Assembly: GCA_023565505.1 (NCBI GenBank)
Contig: JAIMBI010000002.1
Coordinates: 124,001 to 188,000 of the forward strand
Direction: 5' to 3'
DNA from: Actinomycetes bacterium
Lineage (GTDB): Bacteria; Bacillota; Sulfobacillia; Sulfobacillales; JAIMBI01
DNA length: 64,000 nucleotides
The translations under genes and the position numbers were made by a program. Below are positions 35,860-44,892 of the stretch, one piece after another; position 1 is the stretch's first letter; each line of letters opens with the position of its first letter. Below the pieces are notes generated by a model. That model did no database searches. It was not told where the DNA came from and worked only from the letters and a program-made list of their open reading frames with translations.

Positions 35860-36152
35860 GGTAGCCCACCCTCCTTGAGGGATCCCTGGGGATCCCGCGT
35901 CGGGACCGCCCGATGGGCCGCCGGGAGCCGCCCGGGGCACCGTCCCGGGGGATCCGGCGACGACGCACCGTCGCCAGGCCGCATGCGGGGCGGCGCGAAG
36001 CCGCCACGGCCCCGGTGCGTCCGGTCCGCTTGCTCCACTGTGGCACAGGCTGGACGCGGGGACAAGCGGTGCCGGTCCCGGCTCCGGGTCAGGAAAATGC
36101 CGCCAAATATTTGACCAGGCCGGGAGGAAGGTGGACGATGGAAGCGAATTAG
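35860..36152. other. divergent intergenic region before the dcw cluster
   Basis: No coding capacity is recognised. It holds two nearby GGGATCCC copies (about 35879-35896) of unknown meaning and, at its right end, the promoter and operator of mraZ, listed separately. Confidence 0.6.
36111..36139 (+). promoter_or_regulatory. candidate promoter of the mraZ/dcw operon
   Basis: TTGACC at 36111-36116, 17 bases, then GACGAT at 36134-36139 (three of six -10 matches). A start near 36147 would place the MraZ operator repeats at the transcription start, a logical place for autorepression. Confidence 0.45.
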
Positions 36153-36178
36153 GTGGGGCAAAGTGGGGGGAAGTGGGG
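36153..36178 (+). promoter_or_regulatory. MraZ operator: three GTGGGG direct repeats
   Basis: GTGGGG occurs at 36153, 36163 and 36173, exactly ten bases apart (one helical turn), directly upstream of mraZ. Characterised MraZ proteins bind sets of short (T/G)GGG direct repeats with about ten-base period before their own gene, so this is very probably the autoregulatory site. Confidence 0.85.
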
Positions 36179-36193
36179 AGGAGGGGACGTCGC

Positions 36194-36625
36194 CTGCTGA
36201 TCGGGGAGTATGCCCACACGCTCGACGGCAAGGGGCGTCTGACCGTTCCCGCCCGGTTCCGGGAGGACCTGGGGGACCGGTTCATCGTGACCCTGGGCCT
36301 CGACGGCTGCCTGGCGGGCTACGCGTACGCGGAGTGGTCCCGCCTGACGGAGCGGCTGAAGGCGCTGCCTATGACCAGCCGGGATGCCCGCGCGTTCCTG
36401 CGGCTGCTCCTGGCCGGAGCGACGGAGGTCGAGGTGGATCGTCAGGGGCGGGTCCTCATCCCCCCTCGGCTTCGGGCGGCGGCGGAGATCACGGATGAGG
36501 TGGTGCTGGTGGGGCTGGACACCCGCATGGAGATCTGGGCCCGCGCCCGCTGGGAGGCGTACCAGGCGGAAGCCCGGGCCGTCTTCGAAGCGACGGCGGA
36601 AAAGCTGGTGGACCAGGGTCTATGA
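36194..36625 (+). CDS. mraZ: transcriptional regulator MraZ
   Basis: AbrB-fold DNA-binding regulator of the division and cell-wall operon; two MraZ repeats are visible ('YAHTLDGKGRLTVPARFREDL' and 'VEVDRQGRVLIPPRLRAAA'). Family members start with about 'MxIGEYxHTLDxKGR', and here that position is a CTG (36194), with GGAGGAGGGG about eight bases upstream, giving 143 residues, the normal length. The only nearby standard start in frame, GTG 36173, is part of the third operator repeat and has a poor ribosome binding site; ATG 36131 would add 21 unrelated residues. The stop overlaps the ATG of rsmH. Confidence 0.9.
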   Translation: MLIGEYAHTLDGKGRLTVPARFREDLGDRFIVTLGLDGCLAGYAYAEWSRLTERLKALPMTSRDARAFLRLLLAGATEVEVDRQGRVLIPPRLRAAAEITDEVVLVGLDTRMEIWARARWEAYQAEARAVFEATAEKLVDQGL

Positions 36626-37524
36626 ACGCCGTCTTCTCGCATCGGCCCGTCCTGCGCGACCAGGTCGTCGCCTGGCTGACCCAGAACGGCGGCGAGCGCT
36701 ACGTCGACGCCACGGTCGGGGGCGGGGGGCACGCCGAGGCGTTGCTGGCCGCCCGGCCGGCGATTCGCGTATGGGCCGTGGACCAGGACCCCGAGGCCGT
36801 AGCGGCGGCCCGCGAGCGGCTCCGGCCTTACGGGGAGCGCGTGCAGGTGGTGCAGGGCAACTTCCGGCACCTCGCCGCGCTCGTGCCAGCGGCCTTCCGA
36901 CCGGTGGACGGCGTGCTGTTCGACCTCGGCGTCTCGCAATGGCAGTTGGAACGGCCGGAGCGAGGGTTCTCCTACCAGCACGACGCCCCGCTGGACATGC
37001 GCATGGATCCGGCCGGCGACCGGAGCGCCTTCCAGTTGGTGAACATGGGCAGCTTCGAGGAGTTGACCCGGGTGATCCGGGAGTGGGGGGAGGAGCGGTG
37101 GGCGGGCCGCATCGCCGCCTTCATCGTGGAAGCGCGGCGGCGGGAACCCATCCGGACCACGGGCCAACTGGTGGACGTCATCAAGGCCGCCGTGCCCGCC
37201 GCTGCCCGGCGGACGGGCGGGCACCCCGCCCGTCGCACCTTCCAGGCGTTGCGCATCTGGGTCAACCAGGAACTCGAGGCCCTGGAGGAGGGTCTGGACG
37301 CCGCCCGGGATCTTCTGGCACCGGGGGGGCGGATCGCCGTGCTGAGCTTCCACTCGCTGGAAGACCGCATCGTCAAAGTCCGGTTGCGGCAGTGGCAGGA
37401 GGCGGGGTGGGGAACGGTGCTGACCCGCCACCCGGTCGTCCCCGAACCCGCCGAGCGGGCCGAGAACCCCCGCAGCCGCTCCGCCAAGCTGCGGGTGTTC
37501 GCGCGGCGAGCGGAGTCGTCGTGA
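36622..37524 (+). CDS. rsmH: 16S rRNA (cytosine1402-N4)-methyltransferase RsmH
   Basis: 300-residue SAM-dependent methyltransferase (MraW) that N4-methylates C1402 of 16S rRNA. It has 'HRPVLRDQVVAWL', the SAM site 'YVDATVGGGGHAEALL', 'GVLFDLGVSQWQL', 'RGFSYQHDAPLDMRMD' and 'LSFHSLEDRIVKVRLR'. The start overlaps the mraZ stop (ATGA), indicating coupling. Confidence 0.96.
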   Translation: MNAVFSHRPVLRDQVVAWLTQNGGERYVDATVGGGGHAEALLAARPAIRVWAVDQDPEAVAAARERLRPYGERVQVVQGNFRHLAALVPAAFRPVDGVLFDLGVSQWQLERPERGFSYQHDAPLDMRMDPAGDRSAFQLVNMGSFEELTRVIREWGEERWAGRIAAFIVEARRREPIRTTGQLVDVIKAAVPAAARRTGGHPARRTFQALRIWVNQELEALEEGLDAARDLLAPGGRIAVLSFHSLEDRIVKVRLRQWQEAGWGTVLTRHPVVPEPAERAENPRSRSAKLRVFARRAESS

Positions 37525-37621
37525 GGGTGGGGGCGGTCCGGTCGCTTCCCGCCCGGTCCCCGAGGTTCCCCGAGAGAGAGGAGGTCGGCGCGTCCGGTGG
37601 ACGGTCCGGGCGCGCGACGCC

Positions 37622-38101
37622 ATGACGGTGACGGAAATCCGACACGAGTTCGAGCCACGGCCCCGCACGACGGCGCCGCCCCCGCGTCTGCCGCGTTACG
37701 CCATTGACCGCGAGGCGGTCGCCCGGGCGCGGGCCGCCCAACGCCTCCGCCGCCTCGTCGCGACGGTGGGCTTGCTGTGGCTGCTCGGCGTGGGAGGGGC
37801 GGCGCTGGGTTCGGCCATGGCGGGATTGGGGTTCCAGGTGGACCGCCTCCAGGCGCGTCTGGCCACGGACCAACGCCAGCAGCAGGCCTTGGCGGGCGAA
37901 GTGGCCCGCCTGACGGCCGCCCCCGCCCTCGCCCAGGACGCCCAGCGGCTCGGTGTCGCCCTGGCCCCCGTCGACGTGGCGTCGCCGGCACCTCCTCCGG
38001 TCGTGCGTTCGGGCGGGTCAACGGGGGACTTCTCCCTGGCCGCCGCCATCGCGCACTGGTTCGCGGCATTGAAGCAGCTGGAGGCGGCGAAAGGGCGGTG
38101 A
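37622..38101 (+). CDS. FtsL-like septum protein
   Basis: 159-residue bitopic membrane protein: a basic cytoplasmic N-terminus (about 1-44), one membrane span (about 45-68, 'LVATVGLLWLLGVGGAALGSAMAGL') and an external coiled-coil-like segment, then an unusual Pro/Ala tail. Position between rsmH and the PBP genes plus topology point to FtsL, which scaffolds septal PBPs; sequence similarity alone is weak. About 100 bases separate it from rsmH. Confidence 0.75.
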   Translation: MTVTEIRHEFEPRPRTTAPPPRLPRYAIDREAVARARAAQRLRRLVATVGLLWLLGVGGAALGSAMAGLGFQVDRLQARLATDQRQQQALAGEVARLTAAPALAQDAQRLGVALAPVDVASPAPPPVVRSGGSTGDFSLAAAIAHWFAALKQLEAAKGR

Positions 38102-38108
38102 GCGGTCG

Positions 38109-39836
38109 GTGAGCCGGCGCCGGTATCTCCGGCGCGTCCTGCTCGTCCTGACCGGGATGGCCGCCTGGACCCTCTGGCTGGTCTGGCGGGTCGTCGACGT
38201 CCAGGTGGTGCAGGCCTCCCGGCTCGACCAGGTGGCCTCGAGCCTGCATGAACACACGTTCGTCGTGCCGGCTCCCCGGGGAGCCATCCTCGACCGCCAC
38301 GGTCACGTATTGGCGCTGGACGTGCCCGCCTACGAGGTGGTGGCCGCCCCGACCGCCATCGCGCAAGCGGCGGCCACCGTGCCCCATCTCCGGACCCGGG
38401 AGGCGGACCTGTTGGCCCGCTACCTGCCGTACCCGGCCGCCCGCATCCGCCAGGCCCTGAGCGGGCACGGGTGGTACCGGGTGCTCGACGCGGATCTGCC
38501 GGCCCCGGCCGGGGCCGCCCTCGCCCGGCAGGCGGGCAACCTGCCGGGCATCAGCGTCGTCCCGGTGTCCCGGCGGAGCTACCCGGACGGCTCGCTCGCG
38601 GCGCAGGTGCTGGGTTTCGTCGGCGCCGACGGCAAGGGCCTCGGGGGGATCGAATACGCGGAGAACGCCGTGCTGGCCGGCCGCCCGGGCCGCTGGACCG
38701 TGGCCACGGACGCCCAGGGCACGCCGCTTCCGGCCTGGCAGGTGTCGCGGACCGCGCCGGTCCCCGGGGACGACGTGGAACTCACGCTGGACAGCCAGGT
38801 GCAGCTCATCGTGGAGCGGGCCTTGGCCGCCGCCATGAAGACGACGCACGCCGTGTCGGGCACGGTCATCGTGATGGATCCCGCCACGGGCGCCGTGCTC
38901 GCGCTCGCGAACGCACCCGGGTTCAATCCCGCGGACGTCGCCCGCGCGTCGCCGACGGCCCTCACCGACTGGGCCGTGGAGGACCCGGTGCCGCCCGGGT
39001 CGATCTTCAAGCCGGTGACGGCCGCCGCCGCCCTGACCGAGGGGATCGTCACCCCGGGCACGATGTTCGACACCCGGGGGTACAAGATCGTGAACGGCGT
39101 CCGCATCAACGACTGGAACCTGACCGGGTGGGGCTGGATCTCGTTCGCGCAGGCGTTCGCCCTCTCCTCGGACCAGGTCTTCATGGATCTCGGCCTGAAG
39201 CTCGGGGTGGCCACGCTCTACCGGTACATCCGGGCGTTCGGCCTGATGCAGCCGAGCGGCGTCGGGCTGCCCGGCGATTCGAACAGCATCTTCCTGCCGG
39301 CGAGCCAGGTCAACGCCGTCGACCTCGCGACCATCGCCTTCGGCCAGGGCTTCGCCGTGACACCGATGCAGATGCTCAAGGCCGTCGCCGCGATCGCCAA
39401 CGACGGCACCATGATGGAGCCGCGCATCGTGCGGGCCGTTCTGGCGCCGGACGGTCGCGTCCTCCACCGCTACGGGCCGGTGGTGGCGGGACACCCCATA
39501 AGTCCGGCGATTGCCGCCCAGGTCCAGCAGTTAATGGAACAGGAGGTGACCTCGGGGACGGGGATCAAGGCGGCCGTGCCGGGCTACGTCCTGGCCGGCA
39601 AGACGGGGACGGCCCAGAAGGTCGTGGGCGGGCGCACCTCCTCGACCCGCTTCATCTCGTCGTTCATCGGCTACGGGCCGATGCCGCACCCCCGCTTCGC
39701 CATGCTGGTGATGATCAACCAGCCGGTGGGACAGTACTACGGCGGCGACGTGGCCGCCCCCGTCTTCGGGGCCATCGCCCGGCAACTGCTGGCGTACTGG
39801 CACATTCCGCCCTCCGCGGCCGCGCCCACGCCCTGA
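38109..39836 (+). CDS. class B penicillin-binding protein (FtsI/PbpB-type transpeptidase)
   Basis: 575-residue peptidoglycan transpeptidase: N-terminal membrane anchor (about 8-30), dimerisation domain starting 'VVPAPRGAILDRHGHVLA', and transpeptidase domain with the active Ser298 in 'PPGSIFKPV', 'ALSSDQVFMDLG' in the SxN region (SSD) and 'AGKTGTAQK' (Lys near 498). No PASTA domain follows, unlike the next gene product. It is the usual septal PBP position, eight bases after the FtsL-like gene. GTG start. Confidence 0.92.
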   Translation: MSRRRYLRRVLLVLTGMAAWTLWLVWRVVDVQVVQASRLDQVASSLHEHTFVVPAPRGAILDRHGHVLALDVPAYEVVAAPTAIAQAAATVPHLRTREADLLARYLPYPAARIRQALSGHGWYRVLDADLPAPAGAALARQAGNLPGISVVPVSRRSYPDGSLAAQVLGFVGADGKGLGGIEYAENAVLAGRPGRWTVATDAQGTPLPAWQVSRTAPVPGDDVELTLDSQVQLIVERALAAAMKTTHAVSGTVIVMDPATGAVLALANAPGFNPADVARASPTALTDWAVEDPVPPGSIFKPVTAAAALTEGIVTPGTMFDTRGYKIVNGVRINDWNLTGWGWISFAQAFALSSDQVFMDLGLKLGVATLYRYIRAFGLMQPSGVGLPGDSNSIFLPASQVNAVDLATIAFGQGFAVTPMQMLKAVAAIANDGTMMEPRIVRAVLAPDGRVLHRYGPVVAGHPISPAIAAQVQQLMEQEVTSGTGIKAAVPGYVLAGKTGTAQKVVGGRTSSTRFISSFIGYGPMPHPRFAMLVMINQPVGQYYGGDVAAPVFGAIARQLLAYWHIPPSAAAPTP

Positions 39837-39935
39837 CGGCGCCCGCGGACAACGGTCTGGAACCCGGTCCAAGCGTCATACCGTAGGACGTGGGTCACGG
39901 CCGCGGGCCGGACCCGGACCGGGAGGGCGAAGGCC

Positions 39936-42029
39936 ATGTTCAACCGTCCCCCGCTGCTTTTGCGCCGGCGGGCGTTCCTGGCCTGGGCGGGCCTGACCGC
40001 CTTCGATCTCCTCCTCTTCGGGCGGGCGGTGTTCATCGAGGCCGGGATGGCGGATCGGCTGCGCGCCGCCGCCGAGGCGATGCACTTGCGCGGGGTGCCG
40101 CTCGCGCCGCTCCGCGGGCCCATCGTGGACCGGGAGGGGAAGGTGTTGGCCGAGAGCTACCACCGTTACTCGGCCTACGCGGTGCCGGTCCAGGTGGCGC
40201 GGCCGTCCGAAGAGGCCCGCATCCTGGCCCTGCTGTTGGGGCTGCCGGCGGAGACGATCCGGCGGCGGCTCACCCGTCGCCTGGGCTTCGTCTGGATCAA
40301 GCGGCGGCTGACGGATGCGGAGACCCAGGCGCTCCGGACCCAGGCCGGCGCCCTGCCCGGGGTCTTCCTGGCGCCGGAGTCGCAGCGCCTCTATCCCCAC
40401 GGGGAGTTCGGCGGGCTGGTGCTGGGGTTCTGCGGCGTCGACGAACAGGGTCTGGCCGGCCTGGAGTACACGTACAACCGGGCGATCGCCGGGACGCGGG
40501 GCTACGTGCTCCGGGAGTACGACGTCGCCGGGCTCCCGGTGCCGCACGCGGCGTCGCACCTCGACCCGCCCAAGCCCGGCAACACGCTCGTGACGACGCT
40601 CGACGCCAACATCCAGGGCATGGCCGAGCGGGCGGCGGAGGAAGCGCGGCTCGAGCACGGGGCCAAGCAGGTGATGGTGACAGTGATGGACCCGCGGACG
40701 GGCGGCATCCTGGCCCTGGCCGTCCGCCCCGGCCTGGATCCCAACCGCTACCAAGACGTTCCGGCGAGTCGCTGGCGCGACCCCGTGGTTTCCGACACCA
40801 TGCCGCCCGGGTCGATCTTCAAGCCCGTGACGCTGGCCGCGGCCCTGGCGACGGGGGCGACCCGGCCCGGGGCGGGCTTCTTCTGCCCGGGGTTCAAGGT
40901 GGTGCTGGGCCGGCGCGTGAACTGTTGGCGGCGCGGCGGCCACGGCGCGGAGTCCTTGTCCGACGTGGTCAAGAACTCGTGCAACGTGGGCTTCATGGAG
41001 CTGGGCCTCGCCCTCGGCCTGGACCGGTTCTACGACGCCTTGAGCCGGTTCCGCGCCCTCGGCCCGACGGGGGTGGACCTCCCGGGCGAGGCGCGGGGCA
41101 TCCTGCCCGCCAAGTCGCGGGCCACGGCCCTCGACCTGGCGGTCATGGCCTTCGGCCAAACGCTCACGACCACGCCCGTGGCCATCCTGAACGCCATCGC
41201 CATGGTGGCCAACGGCGGCCGGTTGAACCGACCCCACGTGGGCGACCGCATCCTGGCGCCGGACGGGCGGCTGGTGCGGTCGGTGGCGCCCCCGCCCGGC
41301 GCCGCGGTGATCCCCGCCCACGTGGCGGAGCTGGTGCAGCAGATGATGACGCGGGTCGTGCGCGAGGGCACCGGCAAGTTGGCCCAGGTGCCGGGCTACC
41401 GGGTGGCGGGCAAGACCGGGACGGCCCAGAAGGTGGTGGGGGGCCGGGTGGCGGAGGGGACGTACATCGCCTCGTTCGTCGGGTTCGCGCCTGTCCCCGA
41501 CCCGCGGGTGGCGGTGCTGGTGTCGGTGGACGAACCCCAGGGCGCGTATTACGGCGGACAGGTCGCGGCGCCGGTCGTGGGCCGGCTGCTCCGCCAGATC
41601 CTGGAGTACCTCGGCGTGCCCCCCCAGGAGGCGGTCCGCCCACCGGCGCCCGGCACTCCGGCCCTGGTGCCCAACCTGGTCAACCTGTCCCCGGCGGAGG
41701 CGGAGCGCGACGCGCGGGACTTCGGGTTCGCGGTCCGTTTTTCGGGGTCGGGTCCGATTGTGATCGACCAGTCCGTGGAGTATGGTGGATATCGCCCGGC
41801 TGGCTCCACGATCTTCCTGACGTTGGGCGATCATCCCCGCATCTACCTCGACTGGGTGGCGGTACCGTCCGTGGTCGGGCTGCCCGTGGCCGACGCCCGG
41901 CGCGTCGCTTTTGACATCGGTCTCAACCTTCATGTAGAAGGGAACTTGAATGGCCGGGTGACCTGGCAGGCGTGGCCTCCCAACCGCGAGGTGCGGGCCG
42001 GCCAGACGATGGCGGTGCGCGCCCGGTGA
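39936..42029 (+). CDS. class B penicillin-binding protein with two PASTA domains
   Basis: 697-residue transpeptidase paralogous to the preceding PBP: membrane anchor (about 10-33), 'LRGPIVDREGKVLAESYHRY', active Ser293 in 'PPGSIFKPVT', 'VKNSCNVGF' (SxN) and 'AGKTGTAQKVV'. Two C-terminal PASTA domains start near 'PALVPNLVNLSPAEAERDARDFGF' and 'VAVPSVVGLPVADARRVAFDIGL'. Paired PBPs here are typical of spore formers (PbpB and SpoVD); this one may be the SpoVD-like spore cortex enzyme or the PASTA-bearing division PBP. Confidence 0.92.
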   Translation: MFNRPPLLLRRRAFLAWAGLTAFDLLLFGRAVFIEAGMADRLRAAAEAMHLRGVPLAPLRGPIVDREGKVLAESYHRYSAYAVPVQVARPSEEARILALLLGLPAETIRRRLTRRLGFVWIKRRLTDAETQALRTQAGALPGVFLAPESQRLYPHGEFGGLVLGFCGVDEQGLAGLEYTYNRAIAGTRGYVLREYDVAGLPVPHAASHLDPPKPGNTLVTTLDANIQGMAERAAEEARLEHGAKQVMVTVMDPRTGGILALAVRPGLDPNRYQDVPASRWRDPVVSDTMPPGSIFKPVTLAAALATGATRPGAGFFCPGFKVVLGRRVNCWRRGGHGAESLSDVVKNSCNVGFMELGLALGLDRFYDALSRFRALGPTGVDLPGEARGILPAKSRATALDLAVMAFGQTLTTTPVAILNAIAMVANGGRLNRPHVGDRILAPDGRLVRSVAPPPGAAVIPAHVAELVQQMMTRVVREGTGKLAQVPGYRVAGKTGTAQKVVGGRVAEGTYIASFVGFAPVPDPRVAVLVSVDEPQGAYYGGQVAAPVVGRLLRQILEYLGVPPQEAVRPPAPGTPALVPNLVNLSPAEAERDARDFGFAVRFSGSGPIVIDQSVEYGGYRPAGSTIFLTLGDHPRIYLDWVAVPSVVGLPVADARRVAFDIGLNLHVEGNLNGRVTWQAWPPNREVRAGQTMAVRAR

Positions 42030-42055
42030 GGCGCGCGAAACGGAGGCGACAGGTC

Positions 42056-43543
42056 ATGGAAGGCAAGCACCTGGCGGATCTGGCGGCGGCGGCCGGGGGC
42101 GAGGTGCGGGGCGCCGCCTGGGTGACGGGGGTGGCCTACGACTCGCGGCGGGTGCGCCCGGGCGATCTGTTCTGCGCCGTGCGCGGGTTCCGGACCGACG
42201 GCCACCGCTACGTCGCCGACGCCCGCGCGCGGGGGGCCGTGGCGGCCCTGGTGGAAGACTGGGAGGCGGTGCCGGCGGACCTGCCCGCCATCCGGGTGCC
42301 GAACTCCCGCGTCGCCATGGCCCGCGTGGCCGCCGCGTTCTGGGACCATCCCAGCCGGCACCTGTGGACCATCGGCGTCACCGGCACCAACGGCAAGACC
42401 ACCACCACCCACCTGATCCGGACCATCCTGGAGGCCGGCGGCATTCCCACCGGGCTGACCGGGACCGTGCACACGCTCGTCGGCGCCGAGGAGTGGCCCG
42501 TCGAGCGGACCACCCCTGAGGCCCCCGACCTGCAGGCGACCTTGGCGCGAATGGTGGAGCGCGGCATGCGGGCCGTCGTCATGGAGGTCTCGTCCCACGC
42601 GCTCGCGCTCGCCCGCGTGGACGGGGTGCTGTACGACGTCGGGGTCTTCACCAATCTCACCCAGGATCACCTGGACTTCCACGCCGACTTCGAGGCCTAC
42701 TTCGCCGCCAAGGCCCGCCTCTTCGAGCGGCTGCCGGGGTCCGCCCAGAAGGGACCGGTGGCGGCCGTGCTGAACGCCGACGATCTCTGGGCGGGGCGGC
42801 TGGTGGGGCTGACCCGGGCCCCGGTGCTGACCTACGGCTTGGGCGGCACCGGGGACGCGCGGGCCGAGGACATCCGTCTGGAGGACACCGGGACGGCCTT
42901 CCGCGCCATCCTGCCGGACGGCGCAGCGGTGCCCGTCCGCATTCCGCTGGCGGGCCGGTTCAACGTGGCCAACGCCCTGGCGGCGCTCGCCGTCGGCCAC
43001 CTGGCGGGCATCGAGCCGGAGCGCATGGCCGCGGCCTTGGCCGGAATGAGCGGCGTGCCCGGGCGCTTCGAGCGCATCGACTGCGGGCAGCCGTTCGCCG
43101 TAGTGGTGGACTACGCCCACAGTCCCGACGGCATCCAGAATGTGCTGCGGGCGGCCCGGGAGGTGACGCGGGGCCGGGTCGTGGCCGTGTTTGGCGCGGG
43201 CGGGGACCGTGACCGGACCAAGCGGCCGCTCATGGGACGGGCCGCGGGCGCCGTCGCGGACCTGGTGGTACTCACCTCCGACAATCCCCGCAGCGAGGAT
43301 CCGCTGGCCATCCTGGCCGACATCGAGGCCGGCGTGCGCGAGACGGCGGCGCAGTACCTGGTCGAGCCGGATCGCCGGGAGGCGATCCGCCGGGCGTTCG
43401 CCGGGGCCGCGCCCGGCGACATCGTGCTCATCCTGGGCAAGGGACACGAGACGTATCAGATTTTCCGGGACCGGACGATCCACTTCGATGATCGGGAGGT
43501 CAGCCGGGAGATTCTGGGAGAGCAGGGATACCGGTGCCGGTGA
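42056..43543 (+). CDS. murE: UDP-MurNAc-tripeptide synthetase MurE
   Basis: 495-residue Mur ligase that adds the third amino acid to UDP-MurNAc-L-Ala-D-Glu. The ATP site is 'IGVTGTNGKTTTTHLI', then 'VMEVSSHALALARVDGV', 'YAHSPDGIQNVL' and 'GAGGDRDRTKRPLMG'. The DNPR motif at residues 409-412 predicts meso-diaminopimelate rather than lysine as substrate. ATG 42056 follows CGGAGGCGACAGG. It overlaps murF by ten bases. Confidence 0.96.
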   Translation: MEGKHLADLAAAAGGEVRGAAWVTGVAYDSRRVRPGDLFCAVRGFRTDGHRYVADARARGAVAALVEDWEAVPADLPAIRVPNSRVAMARVAAAFWDHPSRHLWTIGVTGTNGKTTTTHLIRTILEAGGIPTGLTGTVHTLVGAEEWPVERTTPEAPDLQATLARMVERGMRAVVMEVSSHALALARVDGVLYDVGVFTNLTQDHLDFHADFEAYFAAKARLFERLPGSAQKGPVAAVLNADDLWAGRLVGLTRAPVLTYGLGGTGDARAEDIRLEDTGTAFRAILPDGAAVPVRIPLAGRFNVANALAALAVGHLAGIEPERMAAALAGMSGVPGRFERIDCGQPFAVVVDYAHSPDGIQNVLRAAREVTRGRVVAVFGAGGDRDRTKRPLMGRAAGAVADLVVLTSDNPRSEDPLAILADIEAGVRETAAQYLVEPDRREAIRRAFAGAAPGDIVLILGKGHETYQIFRDRTIHFDDREVSREILGEQGYRCR

Positions 43544-44892
43544 CGGTGACGCTTGCTGACGCGGTGGGATGGGCCGGCGGCAGGCTCAGCGGCGTGGACC
43601 CCGCCGCGGCCTTCGCGGGGGCGACGGTGGACAGCCGCTCCGTGCAGCCCGGACAGCTTTTCGTGGCCCTGCCGGGGACCCGCACCCACGGCCGCCGCTT
43701 CGCGGCGGACGCCGTGCGGCAGGGCGCTCGGGTGGTGCTCGCCGAGGGACCCCCGCTCCCCGACGTCCCCCACTGGGTGCACGACGCGCCGCTCGAGGCC
43801 CTGGGGACGGTGGCCCGGCGTGCCTTGGCGCGCGTTGGCGCCCGGGTGGTCGGCATCACCGGCAGCGTGGGCAAGACCTCGACCAAGACCCTGGTCGCGG
43901 CGGTGCTCCGGCAGGACGGGCCGACCCAGGCGACGCCGAAGAACTTCAACACGGCCATCGGGTTGCCGTTGGCCATGCTGGACCTGGAGCCGGGGACGCG
44001 CTGGTTCGTGGCCGAGATGGGCATGCGGGGACCGGGGGAGATCCGCGCCCTGGTCCGGCTGGCGCCGCCCACCGTGGCGGTCATTACCAACGTGGGGACG
44101 GCTCACCTGGAGCGGTTGGGGTCGGTCGCCGCCATCCGGGAGGCTAAGGCGGAGATCCTCGAAGGCCTGGGACGCGACGGGGTGGCGGTGCTCAACGCGG
44201 CCGACGAGGCGGTGTGGTCGCTCCGCGACCGCGTGGCCGGGCGGGTGGTCGGATACGGACGGTCCGACCAGGCGGTGTGGGCCGACGACGTGGCGACCCG
44301 GCCGGGGTCGGTCCGCTTCCGCCTCCACGGCCCGGACGGGACGTTCGCCGTCACGCTTCCCTGGGACGGTGCCCACCAGGTGGCCAACGCCTGCGCGGCC
44401 GCGGCCGTGGGTTACGCCCTCGGACTGGACGGCCCGCGCATCGTGCGCGGTCTCGAGAGCGTGGACCCCGCACCCCACTTCCGGCGCCTTGCCGTGGGGG
44501 GGATCACCGTCCTCGACGACAGCTACAACGCCAGCCCCGCCTCCATGGCGGCCGGCCTGGCCCTCTTGGCCGCCGAGAACGGCCGAAGGGTGGCGGTGTT
44601 GGGCGACATGCTGGAGCTGGGCCCGGTGGAGGCTTCGGCGCACCGCGAGATGGGCGAGGCTGCGGCCCGGGCGGCGGACGTGGTCCTGGCGGTGGGGCCG
44701 CGGGCCCGGATGCTGTACGAGGCGGCCCGGGCGGCGGGCGCGGCGGCGGCGCACGTGGAGGACGCGGCGGCGGCGGTCCGGTGGCTGAAGGATCACGTGC
44801 GGGCGGGGGACGTGATCTACGTGAAGGGCAGCCGGGCCGTGGGCCTGGACGCGGTGGTGCAGGCGCTCGCCGGGGACGGTCCGGCCCCGTGA
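43534..44892 (+). CDS. murF: UDP-MurNAc-tripeptide--D-Ala-D-Ala ligase MurF
   Basis: 452-residue Mur ligase adding D-Ala-D-Ala to the tripeptide precursor. It has 'GATVDSRSVQPGQLFVALPG', the ATP site 'VVGITGSVGKTSTKTLVAAVL', 'TPKNFNTAIGLPLAML', 'NVGTAHLERLGSV' and 'VLDDSYNASPASM'. GTG start, overlapping murE; its stop overlaps the GTG of mraY. Confidence 0.96.
   Translation: MPVTVTLADAVGWAGGRLSGVDPAAAFAGATVDSRSVQPGQLFVALPGTRTHGRRFAADAVRQGARVVLAEGPPLPDVPHWVHDAPLEALGTVARRALARVGARVVGITGSVGKTSTKTLVAAVLRQDGPTQATPKNFNTAIGLPLAMLDLEPGTRWFVAEMGMRGPGEIRALVRLAPPTVAVITNVGTAHLERLGSVAAIREAKAEILEGLGRDGVAVLNAADEAVWSLRDRVAGRVVGYGRSDQAVWADDVATRPGSVRFRLHGPDGTFAVTLPWDGAHQVANACAAAAVGYALGLDGPRIVRGLESVDPAPHFRRLAVGGITVLDDSYNASPASMAAGLALLAAENGRRVAVLGDMLELGPVEASAHREMGEAAARAADVVLAVGPRARMLYEAARAAGAAAAHVEDAAAAVRWLKDHVRAGDVIYVKGSRAVGLDAVVQALAGDGPAP

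Noticed and set aside
36131-36193. N-terminal extension of mraZ from ATG 36131 or GTG 36173
   Set aside because: The extension covers the candidate -10 and the three MraZ operator repeats and has no similarity to MraZ N-termini.
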